NCBI RefSeq assembly: GCF_004519405.1
Contig: NZ_SGWI01000006.1
Coordinates: forward strand, 248,001-312,000
Direction of reading: 5' to 3'
DNA length: 64,000 nt
Source of the DNA: Pseudomonas sp. BCA17
Lineage (GTDB): Bacteria; Pseudomonadota; Gammaproteobacteria; Pseudomonadales; Pseudomonadaceae
Shown: piece by piece, positions 7,415 to 15,481 of the stretch
Position numbering within the stretch: the first letter of the stretch is position 1
How the letters are laid out: each line of letters opens with the position of its first letter
Program-made: the position numbers and the translations under genes
The notes under the pieces: model-generated
Databases searched by the model: none
The model's input: only the letters and a program-made list of their open reading frames with translations
What the model was told of the DNA's origin: nothing

Positions 7415-9541
7415 ATGAAACATTTACCCCTGTTGGCGGGCCTGTTCGGCTGCCTGCCTGTCTGTGGCTGGGCACTTGAACTGGCCCCGACCACCATTGA
7501 TGGCGAACAAAGCGCCGAACCCGGCCTGGCCCTGGATCAGTCCAGCGGCATGGCGTCGCGCCTGGGCCTCAGCGTGCGGGAAACCCCGGCGTCGGTGGCC
7601 ATCGCCAATCGCAATGATATCGAGCGCCATGGCGCCAAGACCTTCCGCGATGCGGCCAACACCCTGCCCGGCGTCAATGCCAGTGCACCGCCGGGGTTCG
7701 GCGGGTTTGTGTCCTATCGAGGCTTTACCAGCAGCCAGATCACCCAGATGTTCAACGGCATCAACGTCGCCACCGGCCTGGCACGGCCAGTGGATGCATG
7801 GATCTACGACCGGGTCGAACTCGTCGGTGGTCCCTCCTCCTTGATCAACGGTGCGGGGTCCGTGGGCGGATCGTTGAACTACGTGACCAAACTGGCGACT
7901 CGCGAGGAACAGGCAGCCGAAGGCCAACTCACCTACGGCAGCTACGACACCGCCGGAATGGCCCTGGGCCTCAACCACGCCCTGACCGAACCCGGCGCCG
8001 AGGTGCAACATTACGCGCGCCTGGATGTGAGCCGTAATACCAACCACAGCTACATCGACCGCGACCAGCGCGATGCCTGGAGCCTGGCGTTTTCCTTGCT
8101 CAGCGACTTGACGCCCAACCTGTCGCACACTCTGGCGCTGGAATACCAGGATGAACATGAAGACAGTCCCTACTGGGGCACGCCGGTGCTCAACCCCAAG
8201 GCCGGCGAATTGAAGATCGATCGACACAACCGCTTCAACAATTACAACGTCGCCGATGGCCGATACGAACAGCGCACAATCTGGGCACGCTCGATCATCG
8301 ACTACCGGATCAACGACAACACCACACTGAAAAACACCCTCTATCATCTGGACAGCCAGCGCGACTATCGCAACCTGGAGACCTACCAATACAACGCCGA
8401 CAACAGCGCCGTGAATCGCTCAACCGCCTACCAGGTGCGCCACCAGGGTGAGCAGAACGGCAACCAGTTCGAACTGCGTCACGACGCCACCCTCCTCGGC
8501 CTTGCCACCATCTGGTCAGGCGGCTTCGAATACAAGGTCAACAGCACCACCAACCATCCGCTGAACGTACCGGGCAAAAGCACGGTAGACCCGAACCACT
8601 ACGACCCGGGACACTTTTACGACATCCCCGGCACCCTGCCGGGGTTCGTCCCGGACAAGACCAATGCGGTGACGACCCAGGCACTGTTCGTGGAAAACCG
8701 CCTGGGCCTTACCGATAAACTCTCGTTGCTGACGGGCCTGCGCTACGACGCCATCGACCTCGACGTGACCAACCACCGAGCGATCACGGCCACCAACCCA
8801 CGGCACTTCAAACGCCGCTGGGAACCGCTGACCGGTCGCGTGGGCCTGACTTACCAGTTCATGCCGTCGGCCAATGTCTATGTGCAATACAGCACGGCGG
8901 CCGAGCAGCCATCGACCACTACCCAAGTATTCGATGTGTCCACCGGCAGGCAGTGGGAAGTGGGCAGCAAGTTCGACTACCTGGACGGTCGCGGCTCGGC
9001 CACCGTTGCCGCGTACAAGATCGAGCGCAAGGACTTTGCCGTCACCGACCCACTGAACCCGAACAGCAGCATTGCGGTGGGCGCGCAGTCGTCCAAAGGC
9101 ATCGAACTCGCCAGCTCGTTGCGTATCACGCCGCGACTGCTGGCGGAAGGCAACTTTGCCTGGGTGGACGCCGAGTACGATGACTTCAATGAGAAACTCG
9201 CCAGCGGCGCCGTGGTATCGCGCAAGGGCAACACGCCGACCAACGTGCCCAAGCGCGTCGGTAACCTGTGGTTGACCTACGATTTTGCCGAGGCCTGGCA
9301 AGGCGGCGTGGACGCCCGCTACGTCGCTGAGGTGTATGCGGACAACGCCAATACCCTCACGGTGCCGGCCTACACGTTGTTCGGGACATTCCTGCGCTAC
9401 AAGGTGGACGCCCATACCTCGGTGACCGGCAGGGTACGCAACCTGACCAATCAGGTGTATGCCGAGTTTGCCCATGTGTCGCCGGCGTATTACCTGGGGT
9501 CGCCGCGCACGTTCGAGCTGGCAGTGCAAACCCGGTTCTGA
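7415..9541 (+). CDS. TonB-dependent outer-membrane receptor
   Basis: A 708-residue receptor with signal peptide (MKHLPLLAGLFGCLPVCGWA). The plug domain is at about 50-165 (VRETPASVAIANRNDIERHG, DAANTLPGV, YRGF, and the VELVGGPSSLINGAGSVGG motif), followed by a 22-strand-type barrel ending in an aromatic residue (VQTRF). No N-terminal STN signalling domain is present, so it is a transporter rather than a transducer. Barrel motifs (LTGLRYDAIDL, GLTYQFMPSANVYVQYSTA) fit the siderophore-receptor class. The upstream DUF2946 gene leaves copper or another metal chelate possible. No Fur box was identified. Confidence 0.85.
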   Translation: MKHLPLLAGLFGCLPVCGWALELAPTTIDGEQSAEPGLALDQSSGMASRLGLSVRETPASVAIANRNDIERHGAKTFRDAANTLPGVNASAPPGFGGFVSYRGFTSSQITQMFNGINVATGLARPVDAWIYDRVELVGGPSSLINGAGSVGGSLNYVTKLATREEQAAEGQLTYGSYDTAGMALGLNHALTEPGAEVQHYARLDVSRNTNHSYIDRDQRDAWSLAFSLLSDLTPNLSHTLALEYQDEHEDSPYWGTPVLNPKAGELKIDRHNRFNNYNVADGRYEQRTIWARSIIDYRINDNTTLKNTLYHLDSQRDYRNLETYQYNADNSAVNRSTAYQVRHQGEQNGNQFELRHDATLLGLATIWSGGFEYKVNSTTNHPLNVPGKSTVDPNHYDPGHFYDIPGTLPGFVPDKTNAVTTQALFVENRLGLTDKLSLLTGLRYDAIDLDVTNHRAITATNPRHFKRRWEPLTGRVGLTYQFMPSANVYVQYSTAAEQPSTTTQVFDVSTGRQWEVGSKFDYLDGRGSATVAAYKIERKDFAVTDPLNPNSSIAVGAQSSKGIELASSLRITPRLLAEGNFAWVDAEYDDFNEKLASGAVVSRKGNTPTNVPKRVGNLWLTYDFAEAWQGGVDARYVAEVYADNANTLTVPAYTLFGTFLRYKVDAHTSVTGRVRNLTNQVYAEFAHVSPAYYLGSPRTFELAVQTRF

Positions 9542-9653
9542 GTCTGGAATGTAATCAAAGAGGTCGGAGCAGGCGGGTTGTGGCGAGCAACCTTCCTGCG
9601 CCGGAGTGCGGGCTGATCAGGCAACGGGAGCGCTCCCTCGCCCCCGCTTGTCG

Positions 9654-10670
9654 TTACTTCAGGCTTGCCTCGACCTTCTGCGCCACATCATCCGTCAACC
9701 ACGCCTTCCACACCTCGGGATGCTCCTTGAGAAACGCCTGGGCCACTTCCCGTGGTGGCGTGTGGTTCTCGCTCATGCTCGCCAAGGCTTTGTTCAGCGG
9801 GGCGATGGGAAACTGCACCTTGGTAAAGAACTCGGCGATCTGCGGATGTTCTTTCTGGAACGGCGTCGACACGCCAATGCTCAACTTGGATGCCAACGAG
9901 CGAGTCGGGCGGGGGTTGGGATTGTCGGCGTCGGTCAGCGTTTTCCAGGCATCGGCATCAAATGCCGGCTCCTCAAGCTGGATCAGCTTGTAACGCCCCA
10001 TCAAGGGCGTCGGCGACCAGTAGTAGAACAACACCGGCTTGCCCCGACGGATCGACGAAGCGATCTCGGCATCCAGTGCCGCACCCGAACCGCTGCGGAA
10101 ATTCACATAGCTGTCGTTGAGGCCATACGCCTTGAGTTTTTGTGCGTTGACCACTTCGGAGGTCCAGCCGATCGGGCTGTTGAGAAAGCGCCCCTTGCCA
10201 GGCGACTCAGGGTCCTTGAACACATCTTTGTAACGCGCCAGGTCCTGCACGGTCTTGAGATCCGGCGCCAGGGGCTTGAGACCTTTGGCGGGATCGCCCT
10301 TGACCACGTATTCCGGAACCCACCAACCTTCCGTCGCGCCCTTGACCGTATCGCCCAGGCCCAGCACCTTGCCTTCAGCCTCGGCCTTGATCCACACCGG
10401 GCTGCGGCCGGCCCACTCTTCGCCGATCACCTGGATATCGTTTTTCGCCAGGGCGGTTTCCAGGGTGATGGTGGTACCAGGCAAGGTGTCGGTGGGCAGG
10501 TCGTAGCCCTTCTCGACGATAAACCGCAGCACCTCGGTGATCAGGCTGCCACTTTCCCAATTCAGATCGGCAAAATGCACCGGCGCCTGGGCGGCGGATA
10601 CCGGCAATGAAGCCAGTGACAGACTCAAGGTCGTCAGGGACGCAGCCAACAGCAATTTCAATCCTTTCAT
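9654..10670 (-). CDS. glycine-betaine/choline-type ABC substrate-binding protein (OpuAC)
   Basis: A 338-residue periplasmic binding protein. ATG 10670 gives MKGLKLLLAASLTTLSLSLA..PVSAA, a clear signal peptide, with GAGGTG just upstream; the frame extends further but without signal character. The mature part has the OpuAC pattern: VHFADLNWESGSLITEVLRF, then GTTITLETALAKNDIQVIGEEW, and WWVPEYVV with Trp residues that would form the quaternary-amine aromatic box. No permease or ATPase gene is adjacent, so it is an orphan that would feed a transporter encoded elsewhere. Ligand choice (betaine, choline, carnitine) is open. Confidence 0.8.
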   Translation of the reverse strand: MKGLKLLLAASLTTLSLSLASLPVSAAQAPVHFADLNWESGSLITEVLRFIVEKGYDLPTDTLPGTTITLETALAKNDIQVIGEEWAGRSPVWIKAEAEGKVLGLGDTVKGATEGWWVPEYVVKGDPAKGLKPLAPDLKTVQDLARYKDVFKDPESPGKGRFLNSPIGWTSEVVNAQKLKAYGLNDSYVNFRSGSGAALDAEIASSIRRGKPVLFYYWSPTPLMGRYKLIQLEEPAFDADAWKTLTDADNPNPRPTRSLASKLSIGVSTPFQKEHPQIAEFFTKVQFPIAPLNKALASMSENHTPPREVAQAFLKEHPEVWKAWLTDDVAQKVEASLK

Positions 10671-10790
10671 GCCTTCACCTCGCATTTTCGCAGCCATAGC
10701 GAACGGCTTTGCCGCCAATGCGCGAAGCCTCTGAATAGTTAAGTCAACTCAACTGTAGTAGAGGTTCCGAAAGAGCAAGCGTGTTTACGG

Positions 10791-11261
10791 TTACTCGCTG
10801 GCCTTGAAGGTCACCAACTCACCCTTGCGCCACTTGGCCGCCTTGCCGGTCACGGCCTTGAGGGTTTTGGTCAAGCCTTCCTGCAGTTGTTCGTTGGCGG
10901 CAAATACCAGCATCACACTGTGGCCTTCCTTGAACAGAATGCCCTGGCCTTCGGCCGAGGAAACAAACGCATAATCGCCCAGGCCATATACCGTTAACTT
11001 GATGTCGCGAAACTTGAGTTCGAACTTACCGCCTTCACGGCTGGGCAACACGGCTGCACGAAAATGGTCGCCGACCTTGAGTTCCAGGTGTTGCTTGTCG
11101 TCCACGACCATTGCCGTTTCGGTATCGATCTCGGCGATATAAATGCCTTCCGGCGTCTGTTCAGTGACATAAACAAAACGCGTTTGAAACTGCTTGACCA
11201 ACTTTGCGCGTAAATCACCCAGCACGAATAAAGCGTGCATATCCAGATTACTGACTGCCAA
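10791..11261 (-). CDS. conserved protein of unknown function (156 aa)
   Basis: A soluble, probably beta-rich protein without signal peptide: LDMHALFVLGDLRAKLVKQF, then FVYVTEQTPEGIYIAEIDTE and FRDIKLTVYGLGDYAFVSS. The longest frame opens at a TTG (11261). An ATG seven codons in (11240) is the alternative start, and neither has a strong ribosome site. It stands alone between convergent and divergent neighbours. No family is recognised. Confidence 0.6.
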   Translation of the reverse strand: MAVSNLDMHALFVLGDLRAKLVKQFQTRFVYVTEQTPEGIYIAEIDTETAMVVDDKQHLELKVGDHFRAAVLPSREGGKFELKFRDIKLTVYGLGDYAFVSSAEGQGILFKEGHSVMLVFAANEQLQEGLTKTLKAVTGKAAKWRKGELVTFKASE

Positions 11262-11648
11262 GGAAACGCCCCCACATCAAGAAGATGCTGTCCGCTGAAG
11301 CGGGCAGCACAAAAAAACGGCCGTTACGGCACGATCACACGTTCGTCAAAAAACTGAAGAGGCCCCGCTGGCGCGCCACAAGACTCATACAGACAGGCGC
11401 GAAAGACCTTGTGCAAGGTCATCCGGTGCCACAGCAGATCACAGGTTCAACAACCCGAGAATACGGGTCGAGCCACTTCAGACAATAACCTTATTAAAAA
11501 CGCAGTTTCTGACACCTGACACAAAAGAACAGGCTTGAGCATGGAACCAGGCGCGAACTGCTGACGACAATACTAAAACAGCAACACGGAACAAAACCAC
11601 CCGAAACGCTGCTGATGGGTCAACATGATCGAGCGACAGGAGCTGACG
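11262..11648. other. 387-bp divergent intergenic region
   Basis: No gene was found. It is the promoter region for both flanking genes. It contains the hairpin GACCTTG-TG-CAAGGTC (11405-11420) and a long A-tract (11312-11318) before ACGGCCGTTACGGC. Nothing decisive marks an RNA gene. Confidence 0.4.
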
Positions 11649-11924
11649 ATGAAACGACCTCAACACGACGCTACGTCTTCGCGCATTCGTTCAACAGGTC
11701 ATGATGGGCGCCAATACTACTGCCTGACTGACCCCGATGGGTACTTGAATTCGGTCCTTTATCAGGTGGTTCCGGCTGGAAAGAACTTTTTCCATATTCT
11801 TGAAGTGACCAGCGGCAGAGTCAAAGGCTTTCGCAGCGACCACATCCAGGCCTGTGAATTGGCCAGGCAGTTGGAAGCCAGGCTGCATGCCGTTCACGGT
11901 GGCATCGTTTCGTCACCCGGATGA
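11649..11924 (+). CDS. small conserved protein, unknown function
   Basis: A 91-residue soluble protein starting MKRPQHDATSSRIRSTGHDG. The start follows an AGGAGCTGACG ribosome site; an upstream ATG (11625) is in frame but lacks one. The centre (YCLTDPDGYLNSVLYQVVPA, FHILEVTSGRVKGF) suggests a small beta-sheet fold, followed by a helical end (CELARQLEARLHAV). No family is recognised. Confidence 0.55.
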   Translation: MKRPQHDATSSRIRSTGHDGRQYYCLTDPDGYLNSVLYQVVPAGKNFFHILEVTSGRVKGFRSDHIQACELARQLEARLHAVHGGIVSSPG

Positions 11925-12059
11925 CTTTACCGCCCCGCCGTAGCCCAACAACTGCCATACTGCCGCGTCCATTGAAGCCTGCCCCTCGCGGATCAGGTTT
12001 CATCAGTGCAGTGATCTGCACAGCTATCTTGCGCAGCTACCTTGAAGGGAAGGCGATAC

Positions 12060-12290
12060 GTGACGGAATTTGATATTGGCGAGTTTTTTATCCATGGCGA
12101 CGCCCGCGAAGTAAACGGTGAATTTCAAGCGGTCATCATCATGCGGGCCAAACCACCGCTGAACACTGTCACCCACCATCAGGTCGAAAAAGACTGCTGG
12201 TTCAAGACCGCCGACGCCGCCGCCATTGCCGCAAAAGAGGCCGCCAAGGCCCTCAAGACGGCCGTGGATGCAGGCGCACTCAATTCCTGA
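12060..12290 (+). CDS. small conserved protein with GTG start
   Basis: A 76-residue protein reading (GTG)TEFDIGEFFIHGDAREVN. GTG 12060 is chosen because GAAGGGAAGG lies at the right distance; the open frame to TTG 12042 would overlap that site. Its second half has an Ala/Lys-rich helix (AAAIAAKEAAKALKTAVDA). The pattern (substrate-like beta strand, CWFKTADAAAIAAKEAAK) is seen in small Pseudomonas proteins without known role. It lies 72 bp before the DUF2789 gene on the same strand and may share its transcript. Confidence 0.6.
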   Translation: MTEFDIGEFFIHGDAREVNGEFQAVIIMRAKPPLNTVTHHQVEKDCWFKTADAAAIAAKEAAKALKTAVDAGALNS

Positions 12291-12362
12291 AATCCGATAG
12301 AACTCTGCCGAGGCCAAAGCCTCACATGCACAACGACCATCAGCCTGCATGGAGAACGTACT

Positions 12363-12599
12363 ATGGACGCGCCAATCCCCTCCCTTGAAACCCTGTTCGA
12401 ACAACTGGGCCTGGACTCAACGCCAGAAGCCATCGACGCATTCATCGTCGCCCATCCGCTCCCTGAAGAAGTGAAGTTGATCGACGCTCCTTTCTGGACG
12501 CCTCAACAAGCGCAATTTCTCAAGGAAGAATTACGTGAAGACGCCGAATGGGCAATACCGGTGGATGAGCTGAACCAGCGCCTGCATCAATCGCAATAG
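12363..12599 (+). CDS. DUF2789 family protein
   Basis: A 78-residue acidic cytosolic protein with the family signature: LETLFEQLGLDSTPEAIDAF, then LPEEVKLIDAPFWTPQQAQF and a terminal DAEWAIPVDELNQRL. DUF2789 proteins are small, all-helical and of unknown role. ATG 12363 follows a GGAGAACGTACT leader. Confidence 0.75.
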   Translation: MDAPIPSLETLFEQLGLDSTPEAIDAFIVAHPLPEEVKLIDAPFWTPQQAQFLKEELREDAEWAIPVDELNQRLHQSQ

Positions 12600-12607
12600 C
12601 GCACACC

Positions 12608-12811
12608 TCAATGCAGGCTGTCTGACTGCTCCAGGCTCATCAACGCTTGCCAGGCAGCCCTGCACTCCTCCGCCTCATCGCGGCTGGCGAACGCCGTGCC
12701 GCGTTGTTCGCCATTGAGCAACACCACCCAGCACGCCTTCTGGCCCAGCGCACGCAGGGTTTGAGGCACACCGCTGCCGATCATCACGGCCACATCGACT
12801 TTGTTTTGCAT
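12608..12811 (-). CDS. small conserved protein, unknown function
   Basis: A 67-residue protein beginning MQNKVDVAVMIGSGVPQTLR; ATG 12811 is preceded by GGAGAAGCTCC, so this start is favoured over the frame's upstream codon at 12829. A WVVLLNGEQRGTAFASRDEAE segment is followed by a helical C-terminus. It is probably cytosolic. It converges with the DUF2789 gene, leaving 8 bp between the stops. No family is recognised. Confidence 0.6.
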   Translation of the reverse strand: MQNKVDVAVMIGSGVPQTLRALGQKACWVVLLNGEQRGTAFASRDEAEECRAAWQALMSLEQSDSLH

Positions 12812-12923
12812 GGAGCTTCTCCGCCGCATTAGTTAGCTGGCTAACAATGTTGAGCATGCTACGGTTTTCTTCCAGTAGGAAAAAGCTATCCCCGGAATAG
12901 CTGCGTTGCATAAACCGCAACAA

Positions 12924-14609
12924 TTACGCGCGAGCGGTCTTCGCACCTTCTGGTTTGTAGCCCAGGCGCAAGCCGCCCCAATGCCGGCCCTTGACCATGA
13001 TCGGCACCGACAAGTCGTGCATCAGTTCACCGGTGTCGCGCGTGTAGGTTTGCAACAACACCGCTTGTTGATGGCTGCCACAACGAATACCCGTGCGGTC
13101 ATCAAACTTGCGCTTGGTGCGGTTCTGCACCGCGTCGACCTGGGCATCGCCGGTCAGGGGCTGGGAAAATGCCTTGTTGTGGGTCGGCACATAACCTTGA
13201 GGGGTGCAGGCAATAGCGAATACCAGCCCTTCATGGCGCGGCAGCAGCGCCTCCTGGATCGCCGGCAACACCTGATCGGTGTAACCGTCAAAACGCGTGT
13301 GGTACTTGCTCGGGCTGGTATTCGGGATCGGGGTATAGCTGCGGTCGAACAAGTCCTCCAGGCTGATGCGGTTTTGCTGGATATCGGCCTCGAACTGCTC
13401 GGCAATGCGCCCGGCGCCTTCGCGGGCCAGGTCGTAGATACGTTGGTGATAGTCATCCAGACCGACTTGCGCCAGGCGCTCGCTGATCGTTTCAGCCTGC
13501 CCTTCCATTTGCACGGCCATCTCGGCCAGTCGGCGGGTTTGCTGATCGCTGACCGACAAATCGCTGCGCATCTGTTCCACGGCATGGAACAGACTGTCGA
13601 GCTGGGTACGGTTGGTGTCGGTGCCCTGGGCGATTTCATTGACCTGCCCTTCCACGCCCGCAGCCAGGTTGGCGATGCTTTCCAATTGTTCACCGGCCTG
13701 CTCCACCCGCTCGACGCCGATGTGCAGGTCCGCCGACAACTGGCGAATCTGCTCCACCACCTGGGCAGTGCGCTGCTGGATATCGGCGACCATCACCCCG
13801 ACTTCATCGGTGGCCGTGGCTGTGCGCCCGGCCAGGCCGCGCACCTCATCGGCCACCACGGCAAATCCACGCCCGTGTTCACCGGCACGCGCGGCTTCAA
13901 TGGCGGCATTGAGCGCTAACAGGTTGGTCTGGCTGGCGATGGATTGGATCACCAGGGTCACACGCTGGATCTCTTCACTGCGCTGGCTCAATGCTTCAAT
14001 CAGCTCGCGGCTGGCATTGGCGCGCTGGCTGAGTTGGTGCATGCGGGTGATCGACTCGGCCAACACTTCGCGGCCTTCGGTGCTACGGTGGTGGGCCTGG
14101 CTGGCAGCGTCCAGGGCCTGACGGCTGAGCTGCGCGGTGACCTGCTCGGTGCCGATCATCACTTCGGCACTGCTGACGATCTGCTTGGCGGCGCCCAACT
14201 GCGACTGCAGCCGCGCCGCCAGTTGCTTGACCGAATAGGCCACGCCCGCAGCGGAAAGCGCGTTATGACTGGTGGTGTGGGAAAGATCGCGGGTCAGTTC
14301 GCCTATCGCATCGACGGCCTGGGTCGGTGCCGCTCGCGGTGTTCGAGCTTTGAGGGAAGGCAACCAAATCACCAGCAAGGCCAATGGCAGGCACAGATAA
14401 ATCGGCAAGCCGGCGAACGCCAGGCCCAGCAGTACCAGCACCAGGGCGGCGCTCTGCAAAAGCGGCGTCAGCCAGCCGGGCAGCGCCCGTGTCACCGTGT
14501 GCGGCGGCACTGAGGCGCCCATCAGAGATCCGTCTCCAGCCATCGTCGTTACCCCGCTGCTTGTCGTTATTGTCTCTGCATTAAACGCCACTATCGAGCC
14601 ATTATCCAT
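12924..14609 (-). CDS. methyl-accepting chemotaxis protein with C-terminal sensor-like domain
   Basis: A 561-residue chemoreceptor. Two closely spaced membrane helices (about 48-66 and 68-85) form an inner-membrane hairpin with almost no periplasmic loop. The signalling coiled coil carries the hallmark tip LLALNAAIEAARAGEHGRGF then VVADEVR at about 230-257. After about residue 385 the coil gives way to a ~170-residue globular domain (RFDGYTDQVLPAIQEALL, GYVPTHNKAFSQPLTGD, RTKRKFDDRTGIRC, GRHWGGLRLGYKP). This resembles a Cache/PAS-like sensor placed C-terminal to the signalling module in the cytoplasm. ATG 14609 or the in-frame ATG at 14543 could be the start. Confidence 0.8.
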   Translation of the reverse strand: MDNGSIVAFNAETITTSSGVTTMAGDGSLMGASVPPHTVTRALPGWLTPLLQSAALVLVLLGLAFAGLPIYLCLPLALLVIWLPSLKARTPRAAPTQAVDAIGELTRDLSHTTSHNALSAAGVAYSVKQLAARLQSQLGAAKQIVSSAEVMIGTEQVTAQLSRQALDAASQAHHRSTEGREVLAESITRMHQLSQRANASRELIEALSQRSEEIQRVTLVIQSIASQTNLLALNAAIEAARAGEHGRGFAVVADEVRGLAGRTATATDEVGVMVADIQQRTAQVVEQIRQLSADLHIGVERVEQAGEQLESIANLAAGVEGQVNEIAQGTDTNRTQLDSLFHAVEQMRSDLSVSDQQTRRLAEMAVQMEGQAETISERLAQVGLDDYHQRIYDLAREGAGRIAEQFEADIQQNRISLEDLFDRSYTPIPNTSPSKYHTRFDGYTDQVLPAIQEALLPRHEGLVFAIACTPQGYVPTHNKAFSQPLTGDAQVDAVQNRTKRKFDDRTGIRCGSHQQAVLLQTYTRDTGELMHDLSVPIMVKGRHWGGLRLGYKPEGAKTARA

Positions 14610-14703
14610 GGGCCTTTAGTGGGAGAACCTGCAGCAGATCAATAAGCCGGGCGTAACAGATGTTTCTCCGGAGAGCCGACAACACGGCCCTCCGCTCACC
14701 GCA

Positions 14704-15108
14704 TCAGGCTTGACGCTGGTGCTTGTCGATCTGCTCGTGGCGCTCTTGCGCTTCGATGCAGTACTTGGTGGTCGGGCTGATCAGCAGGCGCTTGAGGCCG
14801 ATAGGCTCGCCGCTGTCATCACACCAGCCGAAGGAATCTTCCTTGATGCGCTCCAGGGCGCGCTCAAGTTGCGGCAGCATACGCTGGTCGCGGTCGATAG
14901 CGTTTACCAGCCAGGTGCGCTCTTCTTCAACGGAAGCGGCGTCAGCCGGGTCGGCCGGAGTGTCCAGGCTTTCAATGGCGATGCGGTTCTGTTCAATGCG
15001 CTCGTGGTGTTCCACTTTCATGTCTTGCAGCAACTTCTCGAAAAAAGCGTGCTGTTCGGCATTCATGTAGTCATCCGCCGGCATGGCCAGCAACTTTTCC
15101 TTTGTCAT
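14704..15108 (-). CDS. DksA/TraR-family protein lacking half the zinc ligands
   Basis: A 134-residue member of the DksA family, which bind the RNA polymerase secondary channel and act with ppGpp. A long coiled-coil hairpin spans about 20-88 (LLQDMKVEHHERIEQNRIAI ... LERALERIKEDSFG), with the acidic tip DTPADPADAAS. The zinc-finger region has Cys96 and Cys117, but the partner positions are Ser99 and Ala120 (C-x2-S and C-x2-A instead of C-x2-C). It therefore resembles the zinc-independent DksA2 type, thought to substitute for DksA under zinc limitation. ATG 15108 is chosen; the frame upstream has no family character. Confidence 0.75.
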   Translation of the reverse strand: MTKEKLLAMPADDYMNAEQHAFFEKLLQDMKVEHHERIEQNRIAIESLDTPADPADAASVEEERTWLVNAIDRDQRMLPQLERALERIKEDSFGWCDDSGEPIGLKRLLISPTTKYCIEAQERHEQIDKHQRQA

Positions 15109-15481
15109 TGATTTCTCTATAAAAAATACGTGCATTAAGGCGAATAAGGGAGCGTTCCGGTCGACCTCTGCAGGTCTCGGAAGGGCGCCATCCATTCCAA
15201 GCGCCACCCGGCACTCAATTTACGAGGGGCGGCAGTCTAAGGCCGAGTTGAGGGCGCAGCAACTGAAAAGACAGGCAATTTTTCCCGGATAACCCCCAAA
15301 GGCACCAGGACGGGCTCGGCGAATGGTCATCGGAGTGCGTTTATAGCAAGAAATTCAGTCTCGTGGAGCCATATAGAAGACAAACGGTTGAGAAGTCCGC
15401 CAGCAATACATAACGCCTGGCACGGTCCGAAAGGGATTTAGCTGTTGACTCCTGCACTTTTGCACCGAAAAAGGAATGTTC
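15109..15481. other. 373-bp intergenic promoter region
   Basis: No gene was found. It separates the divergent DksA-like gene and the giant toxin gene and should hold both promoters. An A-rich stretch (CTATAAAAAATACG, 15117-15130) lies close to the DksA-like start. An AAAAAGGA ribosome site precedes the toxin ATG. Confidence 0.4.

Noticed and set aside
9580..9653. Degenerate REP-like hairpin (CGGGAGCGCTCCCTCG) after the TonB receptor
   Set aside because: Too short and imperfect to define as a repeat copy, with no inverted partner.
11405..11420. Hairpin GACCTTG-TG-CAAGGTC as a small RNA
   Set aside because: No U-tract and no promoter signature; two-base loop makes a stable hairpin unlikely.
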